DNA from: Vicinamibacterales bacterium
GTDB lineage: Bacteria; Acidobacteriota; Vicinamibacteria; Vicinamibacterales; UBA8438
Assembly (NCBI GenBank): GCA_958296065.1
Contig: CATQHX010000003.1
Span: 60,066-124,065, forward strand
Length of the DNA: 64,000 bases
Reading direction: 5' to 3'
Positions 1 to 8,450 of the stretch are shown here, one piece after another. Made by a program: the position numbers and the translations under genes. The notes below the pieces were generated by a model, which was not told the origin of the DNA, made no database searches, and worked only from the letters and a program-made list of their open reading frames with translations. Each line of letters opens with the position of its first letter. The first letter of the stretch is position 1.

Positions 1-270
1 ATTCCCGACAGCGCATCGAGCGCTTCGCCCACGTTGCCGTCGATCCACTCCGTCAGCTTCGAGTGATTACGCCAGTTGATGATGGTGTTCTGCTTGTGCG
101 CTATCGCTGCCTTGACCAGCGTGGGCCAGTCTCGTTCATCGCGCAGCAGCGCCTCACGGGCTCTCGTCAACGCCTTGGCAAGATCGAGCTTGAAGCGCTC
201 GCCCTGCTCGATCTCGTCGTACCTGTCCTTCGCGGCTGCGAGGTAGGAGTCCCATAGTGCCTTCGTCATG
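1..270 (-). CDS. N-terminus of a possible McrB-family ATPase (partial)
   Basis: An open minus-strand frame starts with ATG at 270-268 and runs off the left edge without a stop. It reads MTKALWDSYLAAAKDRYDEI and continues with a charged helical segment, then NTIINWRNHSKLTEW and GEALDALSG. A helical start followed by an N-L/I-x-x-W-R motif resembles the N-terminal segment seen in front of the AAA+ module of many McrB-like restriction GTPases, but no ATPase motif lies inside the window. The product is therefore an inference from about 89 residues; another AAA family with the same N-terminal extension is equally possible. Confidence 0.4.
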
Positions 271-606
271 CCGATCTCCGGATCCAGCTTGAGAGGCGCA
301 GACGGTGGACATCCGAGCTCAGAACCACGCCGCGCCGGTTCGGGCCCCCGGAAGAGGTGCCGAAACCGACGATATCACGGGCACTTCGGCCGGGCGGCCC
401 GTAGCGTGAGCCGCATGGTGCGTCGTGACGACGCAGGAGGGCGACCGTCTGCGTCACGCTGTTCTTCTCCAGCGGGTGGAAGTCCCGCCTCGGTAGGCGT
501 CGGAGCGCCGAGTAGCAGACCCCAGGCGCGTCCGGAGACGGCCGTGGCCCGAGCGGGGCGTTCAGAAGCCTTTTCGGAGGGAGCAAGTCCGCGGGCCGCA
601 ACATGA
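271..606. other. Intergenic stretch without a supported gene
   Basis: Every ORF here is an overlapping GC-driven frame with arginine- and proline-rich translation and no recognisable domain. I see no RNA gene or convincing terminator. It separates the McrB-like start from the integrase remnant. Confidence 0.4.
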
Positions 607-1180
607 AGTGAAGCCTGCACGCTGTCGGCGAAGGCCTGCCTGCGGTTCCAGATCCTGACGGTGGCGCGCCCGTCCGAAGCACGGCTGGCGACGTGGGGAG
701 AGATTGCCGCGGACACGGGCGAGTGGCGTATCCCGGCTTGCCGGATGAAGCGGCACCGCGAGCATGTGGTACCGCTGGTTCCTGCGGCCCTGGCGTTGCT
801 CGGCTCGGAGCGGTCGCTGCGCCGGCACGCCGGCGACGACGCGTTGGTTTTCCCCGAGTCCGCAGGCGGGGGCCGGCTCGCTGTCGGCGGCGACCGTGGC
901 CGGGGTCATGCGGTCGGCCGGTCTCGCCGGCGCGGGGTCGCCTCACGGCTGGCGCTCGACGTTCCGGACGTGGGCATCGGAGCGAGCGGACGCGGACTAC
1001 GCGGTGATGGAAACGAGTCTGTCGCATGCGGTCGGCTCGGCTGTCGAGCGGAGCTATTCGCGGTCGACCTTTCTCGGCAAGCGCCGGGTGCTGCTTGACG
1101 CATGGTCCGAGTTCCTTGCCGGCGACGTCGCGGTCATCGCCGAGGGTTGCCTCAGCCTGCGTCCGACAACACCGCGGTGA
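607..1180 (+). pseudogene. Tyrosine recombinase (P4-type integrase), truncated and frameshifted
   Basis: The first frame reads ALSAKACLRFQILTVARPSEARLATWGEI and ...EWRIPACRMKRHREHVVPL, the start of the catalytic domain with the conserved R of the RPSEAR box. Around position 860 it shifts frame and resumes as AGLAGAGSPHGWRSTFRTWASE (H-x-x-R box) and VERSYSRSTFLGKRRVLLDAW, which includes the catalytic tyrosine region. The N-terminal arm-binding and core-binding domains are missing. This is the classic integrase of genomic islands, so it probably marks the edge of an old island. Inactive as seen. Confidence 0.8.
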
Positions 1181-1290
1181 GTGCCCAGCGTATGTTCCGG
1201 AGCGAGTGCTGCAACCTGCGCTGGCGTTGCTCCAGCCCGCACCTCGCTCGAACGAGCGTACGAAACGCCTGGAGCCACGCAGACTGCCGT

Positions 1291-1497
1291 TCACTGTCTC
1301 TTCGTGGTTGCGTCACCCCCGACGCGGGGACGCGACTTCAGGTAGCCGAGCACCTCGTCCTCGAACCAGCCGACCGCCTTGGGTCCGATCCGGACCGACG
1401 CGGGGAAGAGTCCCCGTTTGCGCAGCGCGTAGATCGACGAACGCGACAGCCCCGTCGCCTCCTTGACGTCTTTCAACCGAAGAACCCGCCTGGTCAT
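1291..1497 (-). CDS. AlpA-family helix-turn-helix regulator
   Basis: 68-residue protein starting MTRRVLRLKDVKEATGLSRS. The pattern L-R-x-x-D-V-x-x-x-T-G-L-S-R-S-S-I-Y is the winged helix-turn-helix of AlpA/MerR-like prophage regulators, followed by the typical F-P-x-S-V-R-I-G-P-K-A-V-G-W wing. The ATG at 1497 was chosen because AAGGAGG lies just upstream on the minus strand; the longer frame back to 1596 lacks such a site. AlpA proteins usually control an adjacent integrase, which fits the integrase remnant converging on it from the left. Probably an orphan left from the same island. Confidence 0.8.
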   Translation of the reverse strand: MTRRVLRLKDVKEATGLSRSSIYALRKRGLFPASVRIGPKAVGWFEDEVLGYLKSRPRVGGDATTKRQ

Positions 1498-1590
1498 CCC
1501 ATACCTCCTTCTGATCGCCCCGGCCAGATCCGGCGGCCGTGTGAAGTATGCGCAACGGCGGTCACCCGAGGTCGCGCTCCACCGCCTTGC

Positions 1591-1662
1591 TGTCAACGGT
1601 CACTGGAAGGTGAACGGTATGACCAGTTGGTCATGCCGTTCAGATTCGGATGACCGTTGACA
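1591..1662. repeat. 72-bp palindromic mini-element with IS21-like ends
   Basis: Begins TGTCAACGGTCACTGG and ends TGACCGTTGACA, so its termini are perfect inverted repeats of 12 bp. The interior (about 1612-1641) is a second near-perfect palindrome centred on ATGACCA/TGGTCAT. The same terminal sequence recurs at 53950-53972, beside an IS21-type transposase set. I infer a solo MITE made of two IS ends. It could also fold as a transcribed hairpin or act as an operator between the divergent AlpA and 1650 genes. Confidence 0.6.
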
Positions 1663-2100
1663 GGGCCACGCACAAGCGTCGGCGGGACCGCCCGGAAGCA
1701 GGCCCGGAACGGCTGATGCCTCTGATCGACCTGCTGCGCCCCGACCAGCGCGCCGCGCTGCGGCGCCTGCGCAAGAGAATCGCCAACCGCGAGAACATGC
1801 GCCGCTACCGTAGCGACCTCAACTACCTGCAGCTGTGTCCCGGCGTCGACCTGCCGCTCGACGCTGGCACCTGCGGCCGCCTGATCTGGCCCGAGAGCAC
1901 CCGCTGCATGGCCTGCCGCAAGCGGCGCGACTGGCTCGTCCGGCACACGCTCAACCCCCGTCGAGGTCGCCCTGTCCGCGCTGCTCGACGGCGTCGATGC
2001 CGACCGCGCCGAGGCCGATGCCGGTGCCCCCGACGACGACCACCCCGTCCCGCTGCTCGACGACCTGTCGGGACTCGGCGATCCCTGCCTGCGCTGGTAG
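1650..2100 (+). pseudogene. Hypothetical protein with Cys-rich motif, frameshifted
   Basis: The frame reads through MPLIDLLRPDQRAALRRLRK and a segment CPGVDLPLDAGTCGRL followed by CMACRKRRDW, i.e. four cysteines spaced like a small zinc ribbon. Near 1955 the frame changes: RRGRPVRAARR becomes nonsense while the next frame gives TPVEVALSALLDGVDADRAE and ends ...LGDPCLRW at TAG 2098-2100. A better start may be ATG 1716, because ATG 1650 lies inside the 72-bp element. I do not recognise the family. Either a real frameshift or a local sequence error. Confidence 0.45.
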
Positions 2101-2966
2101 CGCCGAAGACGCAACCGCCGCGGCGGACAACGCCGACGCCAGGCGGGCGCCTTCGTCCAGCCCCGTGCTGAGCTGCCTGCGGCCACGGCCACGCATCGAG
2201 CGACGCCCCGGCACCCAGCAAGCGTTCAGTCACTCCCGCGCACGCCCGCCCGCGTCATCGCTCGGGCTCGACCGCGGGGACCGCGCATCGAGCCTGCGCC
2301 GGCGCACCGGTTGCTACAGGACCGCGGTGCGGGGGCGCCGGAAAGGCGGTCACTTGGCCGCCTTTCCGGCCGGCCACGCTCCCGCTGTCGTCGGCTTGAC
2401 CACCCCGGACTTCCGCTTGTCCTTCAACCGATAGGGCGCCGGCGATGCCGCGGGAGAGGATGACGCGTCTGGTAGTGGCAAGATGAAAAGGGTGACTGCC
2501 GCGGCCGACCGTGCCAAGAAGCCCTTGCGGGCCAGCCGGAAGGCTGGCCCTCGTTCAACGAAAGCAAAGCGCAAGACTCTGGCGCGCCGCGCCGTTGTCG
2601 CGGATAACCTCGAGAGCACGGACGTGAGAACGATGCGACTCAGAAAGGCTCGACAAGCGGGGAGGCGTCCACACACGACAGTTGCCGGGCGGGATTCGCA
2701 CCCGCTGAGGAGCGGCGCCTTTCACGGCGCACTCGATCACTGCCCTCTAAGCGTTTTGCGGTGCCCGACGGTTGGCGCCCGACCAGCGGTCGCGAGCGGA
2801 GCCTCGGCGATGAGAAGGCGGAGCCTGAGCGGCCTGACGGCGCCGCCGGCCGGGCGCCGGAGCGGGAGCCGGCGCGGCCGGCGCCGGAGGTGGGCGAGGC
2901 CCCGCAGGCGGAGCAGGTGTCCGCGATGCGGGTTCCGCTGGCACCTGCTCCGGAACTGGAGCCGCC
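2101..2966. other. Region without a supported gene
   Basis: Overlapping arginine-rich frames only. A GGGCCAGCC/GGCTGGCCC hairpin lies at about 2528-2549. At 2682-2745 there is a T-arm-like sequence but no full tRNA cloverleaf. Nothing else recognised. Confidence 0.35.
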
Positions 2967-3386
2967 GCGTCGACGCCGGCGATACCGTCATCTGCCTCGG
3001 CGACGTCGCCCATCCGGATGCCTGGCGCGACGACCGCCTCGTGCTCGACCTGGCCGAATGCCCGGGCGAGCGACTCCTGGTCCTCGGCAATCACGACCGC
3101 GACGTTCCGGCACTGCGTCGAGCTGGTTTCCACAAGACCTGCCGGACCGCGTTGTGCGCCACCGATCCGCCGTTGGTGCTGACGCACATACCACTGCTTG
3201 AAGGTACCGGCCGGGGTCGTCAACGTCCACGGTCACCTGCACCGGGCTGCCGGGCCGACCGACCGGCACGTCAACGTGTCGGTCGAGCACACCGACTACG
3301 CCCCCGTGGGACTGACGTACGTCCTCGAGCTTGCCTGCAGGCGCCCGGAACCGAGCGTCGCCACGCTACGGCTGGATTTGCCGTAG
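2967..3386 (+). pseudogene. Calcineurin-like metallophosphoesterase fragment
   Basis: Reads AGDTVICLGDVAHPDAWRDD, ERLLVLGNHDRDVPALRRAG and LVLTHIPLL, the second, third and fourth metal-binding blocks of the family. After a frameshift near 3200 it continues VPAGVVNVHGHLHR, the terminal G-H-x-H block, and ends LRLDLP. The first D-x-H block is missing, so the gene is truncated at the 5' end and shifted once. Related proteins are predicted phosphoesterases of phage and plasmid origin. Confidence 0.7.
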
Positions 3387-3483
3387 CAGCCGTCGGTCGG
3401 CGCACACCTCGTTCGGTCGTTGCGGCCAGCGTGCTCATCGTCAACGGCAAGCTCGACACGGTCGACGTGCTACTGTCCGCAGC

Positions 3484-3744
3484 GTGACCGCGGAAACCGC
3501 CGCAAGACCACGGCCGCTCCGCCTGACACAGGCCCGCATCGGCGACACGCTGCACGACGGCAACGGCATCCGGGTGGCGATCGTCAACGCCTTCACGACC
3601 GTGAATCCCGAGACCGAGGCGACCGTCCGCGCGGTCGACTACCTGGTCGTCGGTGCGATGGCTCCCGACCAGTTCCGCGTGTATTCGGACGACGAGCGCG
3701 ATGTCGCCCGCTGGCGGCGCGTCGAGACGCCGGAGTCACCGTGA
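3484..3744 (+). CDS. Small hypothetical protein, 86 aa (duplicated at 12085)
   Basis: GTG start gives VTAETAARPRPLRLTQARIG then DGNGIRVAIVNAFTTVNPET, a compact beta-rich pattern. No family recognised. A clear second copy, frameshifted after about 25 residues, starts at 12085. The last 31 bp (3713-3743) are identical to the inverse complement of 6636-6666, so the C-terminus WRRVETPESP may come from a dispersed repeat rather than from the ancestral gene. Confidence 0.45.
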   Translation: MTAETAARPRPLRLTQARIGDTLHDGNGIRVAIVNAFTTVNPETEATVRAVDYLVVGAMAPDQFRVYSDDERDVARWRRVETPESP

Positions 3745-3999
3745 TGCTGGATCAGTTTTGGACGCGTCGTACCCGAGCACGGCACCCACGTACACCTTCA
3801 AGCGGTTCAAGGCCGCCCTCGCCGAGGTGCGAGCCGAGATAGCTGGTCTCGACACGCGGCTCTCGATGGAGTTCTCGCCAGCGTTCGAACCCGAGATCCT
3901 TCCGGGCCGACTCCGGTAAAGATTCCGGTCGCCCCTGGAGTCCTTGTAGAGAGTCGTCACACTGGGAGGGGGTCGGGCCGGCGGGCAAAACCTTCATCC

Positions 4000-4221
4000 A
4001 TGTCAGCCGCCGGTCCGGTCCCACTCGCCCCGACCTATACCTGGTGTCAGTCCTGCGGCCTGCGCTATGCGCTGGCGTTCCCAAAACGCCCGCGGCTGTG
4101 CAACAGATGTGGCGGCAGCAATCTCAGAGATGAGGGCGGCACCCCAGAAAGGAAGCGCGCCAGGAACGCACAGACCATCGCTGCTTCGGCGTCCCGGCGG
4201 GACGGCCCTCAAGCCCGATAA
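4000..4221 (+). CDS. Small zinc-ribbon-like protein, 73 aa
   Basis: Contains CQSCGLRYALAF and, 13 residues on, CNRCGGSNLRD: two CxxC knuckles spaced like a single zinc ribbon, followed by a basic tail. No strong ribosome binding site and no recognised family. The two knuckles are the only support. It lies just upstream of the uvrA-like remnant. Confidence 0.35.
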   Translation: MSAAGPVPLAPTYTWCQSCGLRYALAFPKRPRLCNRCGGSNLRDEGGTPERKRARNAQTIAASASRRDGPQAR

Positions 4222-4327
4222 CCAGCGACCCGTTCCGCGCCCCCGGACTGGCATGCGCGTCGTCAGCGCCGCCGAACGGCCACTGACGTGGCTGGACCAG
4301 TGCGCCGGTGAGAGAAGAAGATGCTCG

Positions 4328-5685
4328 ATGACCTCCATCGAGATCCGAAGCGCCCGCCCGCACAACCTCAAGGGCATCGATGTCGACCTTCCGAAGCACC
4401 GGCTGGTCGCGTTCACCGGCGTGAGCGGCAGCGGGAAAGTCGTCGCTCGTCTTCGACACGATCTGCACCGAAGCGCAGCGCCAGCTCGTCGAGACGTTCA
4501 GCACCTACGCCCGCCGGCGGCTGCCCCAGCTCACCCGGCCGCCGGTCGATGCAATCCGCAACCTCTCCCCCTGCATCGTGATCGACCAGAAGCGCCTCGG
4601 GGCCAACAGCCGCAGCACCGTCGGCACGGTCACCGAGATCTACACCTACCTGCGGATGCTCTTCTCGCGCTGCGACCGGCCGTTCGTTGGCTGGTCGCAC
4701 CGCTTCTCGTTCAATCATCCCGACGGCATGTGCCCCGCCTGCAAGGGCCTCGGCAAGCGCATCACAGTCGACGTCGACAAGCTGCTCGACCTCGACCGGA
4801 GCATCGAGGAGGGCGCCATCCGCCACCCCGCCTACGACATCGGCAAGTGGTACTGGAGGGAGATCGTCCAGACCGAGGTCGTCCCGCCCCGCAAGCCGTT
4901 GCGCCGGTTCACCCCGGCCGAGCGGGAGCGCCTGCTGTGGGCGGACGACGTGCGGATCGAGAAGGTCCACCAGGGCGCGACGTACAAGCGGACTTTCGAA
5001 GGCATCGCCCGCAAGCTCGGGCGTCTGCACGTCGACAAGGATGAGGACCAGATCCCGCGCGCGGGCAAGGAGGACCTATCGGCGGTTGTTCACCGAGCGG
5101 ACGTGCCCCGATTGCGGTGGGGTTCGGCTCAACGCCGCGGCGCGGGCGGTGGAGCTGGCGGGCGGCTGGACTGTTGGCCGGCTCGTCGACTGCGAGCTGA
5201 CGGAACTGGACCACGTGCTCGAGGAGCTCGTCGCGCGGAACGATTACGAACCGATCCGCGACATCGTCGCGACGCTGGTCGCCCGGATGCGCGGGCTCCT
5301 CCGGCACCTGATCGACATCGGCGTCGGCTACCTGTCGCTCAACCGCAGCGTGCCCACGCTGTCCGGCGGTGAGAGCCAGCGGGTGAAGATGGCCCGGCAG
5401 CTCGATTGTGACCTCGTCGATCTCGTCTACATCGAGGCCGAGCCGACCGTGGGGCTGCATCCGCGGGACATCGGATCACCTCATCGCCATGCTCCGCCGC
5501 CTGCGCGACCACGGCAACTCGGTGCTCGTCGTCGAGCACGACCCGGCGGTCATCCGCGCGGCGGAATGGATCGTCGACATCGGCCCGCGCGCCGGCGAAC
5601 GGCGGCGGCGAAGTAGTCTTCTCCGGTGGTCTCGACGACCTCATGCGCAGCGACACCGCGACCACAGGGCTTCATAAGCACCCAT
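4328..5685 (+). pseudogene. uvrA: UvrA-like ABC ATPase, N-terminal half, several frameshifts
   Basis: Starts MTSIEIRSARPHNLKGIDVD with Walker A GVSGSGK. An extra base near 4438 shifts the frame, which then reads [20 protein letters not shown]. It continues through [17 protein letters not shown], shifts near 5078, reads [20 protein letters not shown], the ABC signature [15 protein letters not shown] and Walker B-like [16 protein letters not shown], shifts again near 5475 and ends with [21 protein letters not shown]. This is the first nucleotide-binding half of a UvrA paralogue of the short type. It stops where a MITE is inserted at 5687. The second half appears 5.7 kb downstream at 11437. UvrA binds damaged DNA as a dimer; this copy cannot work. 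Confidence 0.85.
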
Positions 5686-5686
5686 C

Positions 5687-5929
5687 TGGGGTATCCATGT
5701 AACCGGAGTTGCCCGGCGCCGTGCTCGCCGCGGGCGGCCGCTGAAGGACACGCGAGGTTCGGCGGGTGCCCACGCACCCGTGGAGGTGCTGGCGGGGCTG
5801 TCCGGCGGCGATGAGGCCCCGGTAGCGCATCGGTTCGTGGGCGACCACGACTTCAAGCCCCGAAACAACCCTCGCCGGGCGATCCGTGGCCCCAGTTACC
5901 CCCCTGACTCCGGTTAAATGGATACCCCA
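5687..5929. mobile_element. 243-bp MITE with 9-bp target duplication inside uvrA remnant
   Basis: Left end TGGGGTATCCATGTAACCGG (5687-5706) matches the inverse complement of the right end ending GGATACCCCA at 5929, over about 22 bp with one mismatch. The 9-mer AGCACCCAT flanks the element at 5677-5685 and 5932-5940, a textbook target-site duplication. The interior holds no convincing ORF. A non-autonomous element mobilised by an unidentified transposase that makes 9-bp duplications. Confidence 0.75.
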
Positions 5930-6074
5930 ATAGCACCCATTTCGCGGCACGGCGAGACGGCGCGGGCTTCGAACACCGCCTCACGGGGAAGTGGTCGCTC
6001 CCCGCCGGACTTCTGCTCCGATGATGCACAATACTCCAATCCCCAAGGTAGTAGTTCACAGGCAGGAGACCAGG

Positions 6075-6296
6075 ATGGTCAGACAGTTGACGGCAATCAT
6101 CGAACGCGAAGGCGACGGCTACGTCGCCCTGTGTCCCGACGTCGACATCGCCAGCCAGGGCGCGACGGTTGGTGAGGCGCGCGACAACCTGAAGGAAGCC
6201 TTGGAGCTGTTCTTCGAGACCGCTTCGGCCACCGAGCTTCAGCGCCGGCTGCACGAGGAGGTGTACGTCACGCAGGTCGAGGTCGCGGTTGGCTAG
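6075..6296 (+). CDS. hicB: HicB-family antitoxin
   Basis: 73 residues: MVRQLTAIIEREGDGYVALC, then DIASQGATVGEARDNLKEAL and ELFFE. This is the HicB partial RNase-H-like fold with the invariant T-x-x-E-A-x-x-N-L-x-E-A block. ATG 6075 was chosen for the AGGAGACCAGG just upstream; the upstream extension to 5991 has no family match. HicB neutralises HicA and usually represses its own operon. No C-terminal HTH/RHH is visible, so this is a short antitoxin. The gene overlaps hicA by 8 nt. Confidence 0.9.
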   Translation: MVRQLTAIIEREGDGYVALCPDVDIASQGATVGEARDNLKEALELFFETASATELQRRLHEEVYVTQVEVAVG

Positions 6297-6522
6297 ACTC
6301 CGAGTGCTCTCCGGTCGGGAAGCCTGTCGCGTACTCGCCGATCACGGGTTCGTGGAGGTTCGGCGCAAAGGATCCCACGTGATCATGCAGAAGGCCGAAG
6401 CCGGCGACACCATCACGATACCTGTGCCGAACCACCGGGTACTCCGTATCGGCACGTTGATGTCGATCGTTCGGCAGTCTGGTCTGCCCCGGTCTCTGTT
6501 CGACCGGGCCGGCGCCTCATGA
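6289..6522 (+). CDS. hicA: HicA-family mRNA interferase toxin
   Basis: 77 residues starting at TTG 6289: LSGREACRVLADHGFVEVRR, KGSHVIMQK, TITIPVPNHRVLRIGTL and IVRQSGL. This is the double-stranded-RNA-binding-like fold of HicA. The G-S-H motif at residue 30 supplies the catalytic histidine. A TTG start within the hicB 3' end couples translation and should keep toxin below antitoxin. HicA cleaves mRNA and tmRNA when free. The antitoxin-first order is common in the short HicBA form. Appears intact. Confidence 0.9.
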   Translation: MARLRVLSGREACRVLADHGFVEVRRKGSHVIMQKAEAGDTITIPVPNHRVLRIGTLMSIVRQSGLPRSLFDRAGAS

Positions 6523-6613
6523 GGGCCGCTGTTTCACCCGAACTGCGGAAGCCGGTCCCAACGGTCGCCAGACGTAAACGTAATCCGCCCTTATCGGATC
6601 CACGGTGGTCTGG

Positions 6614-7770
6614 TCACCCTGCGGGATCCGGCATCCACGGTGACTCCGGCGTCTCGACGCGCCGCCTGTGTGCCGACCGACGTTCGCTGACCGGCTGCAC
6701 CAGAGCCTTGCCGAGATGCACGGCTTCTTCCTGTTCCGCTTCCATGAGCGCTTCTTGCAGGAGCCGCCAGGCACCGTAATCCAGGTCCAATTCGAGTTCG
6801 CGTTCCTCCAGAGCGACGACGGCTTCCCGCGCCTGCTGGGCTCGTTTCTGGATGTACTGCCCGCCGACCTGTTCCAGAGCGCCCTCCGCGGCGCGAAGCT
6901 GCATCTCCAGCTGCCGAACGTCGGCGGCAGCGGCGGCCTCGTCGGTTGGGGCCGGCAGCACGTCCAGGTTGGCACGATACTGATCGCGTAGAACCCGGGC
7001 CGCTTCGATGTCCTCGTCCTCGGTCGTGGTACGAAGCTCGGCCGCCTCGCGTTCGAGCCGGGCGAGTCCGTCTCGGGCGGTGGTCCATCGCCCGGTCGTC
7101 ACACGCAGCGTCTCCCGCGCCCGACTCTCTTCAGCGTCGAGATCGGCGAGTGCCCGCCGCGCCTGCTCGACTTCGGTGGTCGCTTCGATCCTGATCTTCG
7201 CCAACTCGGCATTGACCGCTTCGAGCTCCCGCCGCAGGCGATCACCCTCGGCGCGCGCGCCGTCGAGAACCTGGCGCCAGTCACCTGTATCTTGCGCCTT
7301 GCGTGCGCTGCTCGGCCTGCTTCTCGGCGAGGTCCCGGCGGCGACTTGCGACTTCCCGCTCTTCACCGGCTATCGCGTGCTCCAACTGCTGGCGGAGCCC
7401 CTCGCGTTCTCGTACCTCGGCCTTGAGCCGGGCAATGCTCTGGTCGATGGACGTTTCGTCACGGGGCTGTTTGCCAAGGCCGTTGACGTGCTCTTCCACG
7501 GACTCGCCATCGTTGAGCAGCTCCGCCAGGGCAGCCCGGCGTTGTTCGACATCGGCCTTCGCGACGACGGCGCGGCGTTCGAGCTCGTCGAGGTTCTCGG
7601 CGCGGGCCCGTCCCTGCTCGGCCTGGCGTTCGAGGCCTGACACGGTCTCGAGGAGGGGATCGGCGCGCGCCCGCAGGGCTTCCAACGCCGGGAGCGTCGC
7701 ACAACCCGCGCGGGCGAAGACGGGTTTCGCCGCGCCTTTCCAGTCGTCCTCGGCGGGGGCGTAGAGTAGA
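6614..7770 (-). pseudogene. Coiled-coil part of an SMC/SbcC-like ATPase, fragment
   Basis: On the minus strand a frame reads LLYAPAEDDWKGAAKPVFAR followed by long heptad-rich helices (ERQAEQGRARAENLDELERR, GEEREVASRRRDLAEKQAEQ), shifts frame near 7300, continues RLRRELEAVNAELAKIRIEA and ends LGKALVQPVSERRSAHR. The last motif resembles the point where SbcC/RecN-like proteins return to their ATPase head (L-x-P-V-S-E-R-F). Both Walker motifs are absent, so only the coiled coil survives. It ends in the 31-bp dispersed repeat. Role inferred only from coiled-coil architecture. Confidence 0.55.
6636..6666. repeat. 31-bp dispersed repeat, second copy of 3713-3743
   Basis: The inverse complement of this stretch is identical to 3713-3743, and similarity weakens just beyond (GATGC-x-GGATC). 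In both places it forms the 3' end of an ORF, giving the peptide RRVETPESP, so it looks like a sequence joined onto broken genes. Confidence 0.6.
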
Positions 7771-7823
7771 GCACGCGGAGACGGCTCGGCCGGCGGCCCC
7801 GCCGCGCCCGGACGGTACCGATC

Positions 7824-8450
7824 ATGAACGCGATCCGATGGAGCGAACACCGGCTGTACGCCGCCCTGGTCAGCAGAGTCCCGGACGAGCTGCACGCGAC
7901 GCTGGCGCGCGCCGCCGACCTGATAAGCGCCTACGCCTGGCTGCGCGACGGCACGAGGCCGGCCGGGCTCGACGACGAGGGGAAGAGCCTGGACGGACTC
8001 GAGGGCCCGGCGTTCATCCGCGCCGTCGGCCGGCGCTACATGCGGCGGTGGGTGCTCGATGACGACGACGACCGCTTCGGGCAGAGCGAGGCCGAGAAGC
8101 TCGTCGCTGACTGGACCGACGAGGTTCTGCTGTTCAGCAGCGCTACGAGCGGCGGCAGGCGCGCGGTGTCGTGGCTCCCGGGACGGGTGGAGGAGATGGA
8201 CGGGCTGGTCGACAGGGAGACCCTGGCCAGCCGGGGCGTGACGTACCGCTACTACACGCTGACCGAGCTGTGCGAAGCCAAGGAGCGGAAGCACTTCCTG
8301 GGGCTCTACGCCCGGCGCCGGCGCCAGAAGGCGTACGAGGTGATCGACAGGCCGCGGGCGGACGAGCGCATCGCCCTGAACCCGGCGGCGCGCGAGACGC
8401 TCGGATGGGTGCTCCGCAAGCGGCTCCGGGCGATGGAGGAGGTCCTGTGA
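7824..8450 (+). CDS. Uncharacterised 208-aa protein coupled to a helicase
   Basis: Complete ORF MNAIRWSEHRLYAALVSRVP ... [12 protein letters not shown]. Mostly alpha-helical, many charged residues, a conserved-looking YEVIDRPRADERIAL near the end; no signal peptide, membrane segment or nucleotide-binding motif. I do not recognise the family. Its stop overlaps the next start (GTGA), and the helicase is the only other gene in the transcription unit, so the two products are very likely functional partners. It is antisense to a long GC-driven frame, which I regard as an artefact. Confidence 0.7.
   Translation: MNAIRWSEHRLYAALVSRVPDELHATLARAADLISAYAWLRDGTRPAGLDDEGKSLDGLEGPAFIRAVGRRYMRRWVLDDDDDRFGQSEAEKLVADWTDEVLLFSSATSGGRRAVSWLPGRVEEMDGLVDRETLASRGVTYRYYTLTELCEAKERKHFLGLYARRRRQKAYEVIDRPRADERIALNPAARETLGWVLRKRLRAMEEVL

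Noticed and set aside
266..1294. 342-aa minus ORF over the integrase remnant
   Set aside because: Arginine- and proline-rich shadow of the real plus-strand integrase sequence.
2682..2745. tRNA gene on the minus strand (GCGGGTGCGAATCCCGC)
   Set aside because: A T-arm-like hairpin exists, but the anticodon stem does not pair with a 7-nt loop and no 5' acceptor strand matches.
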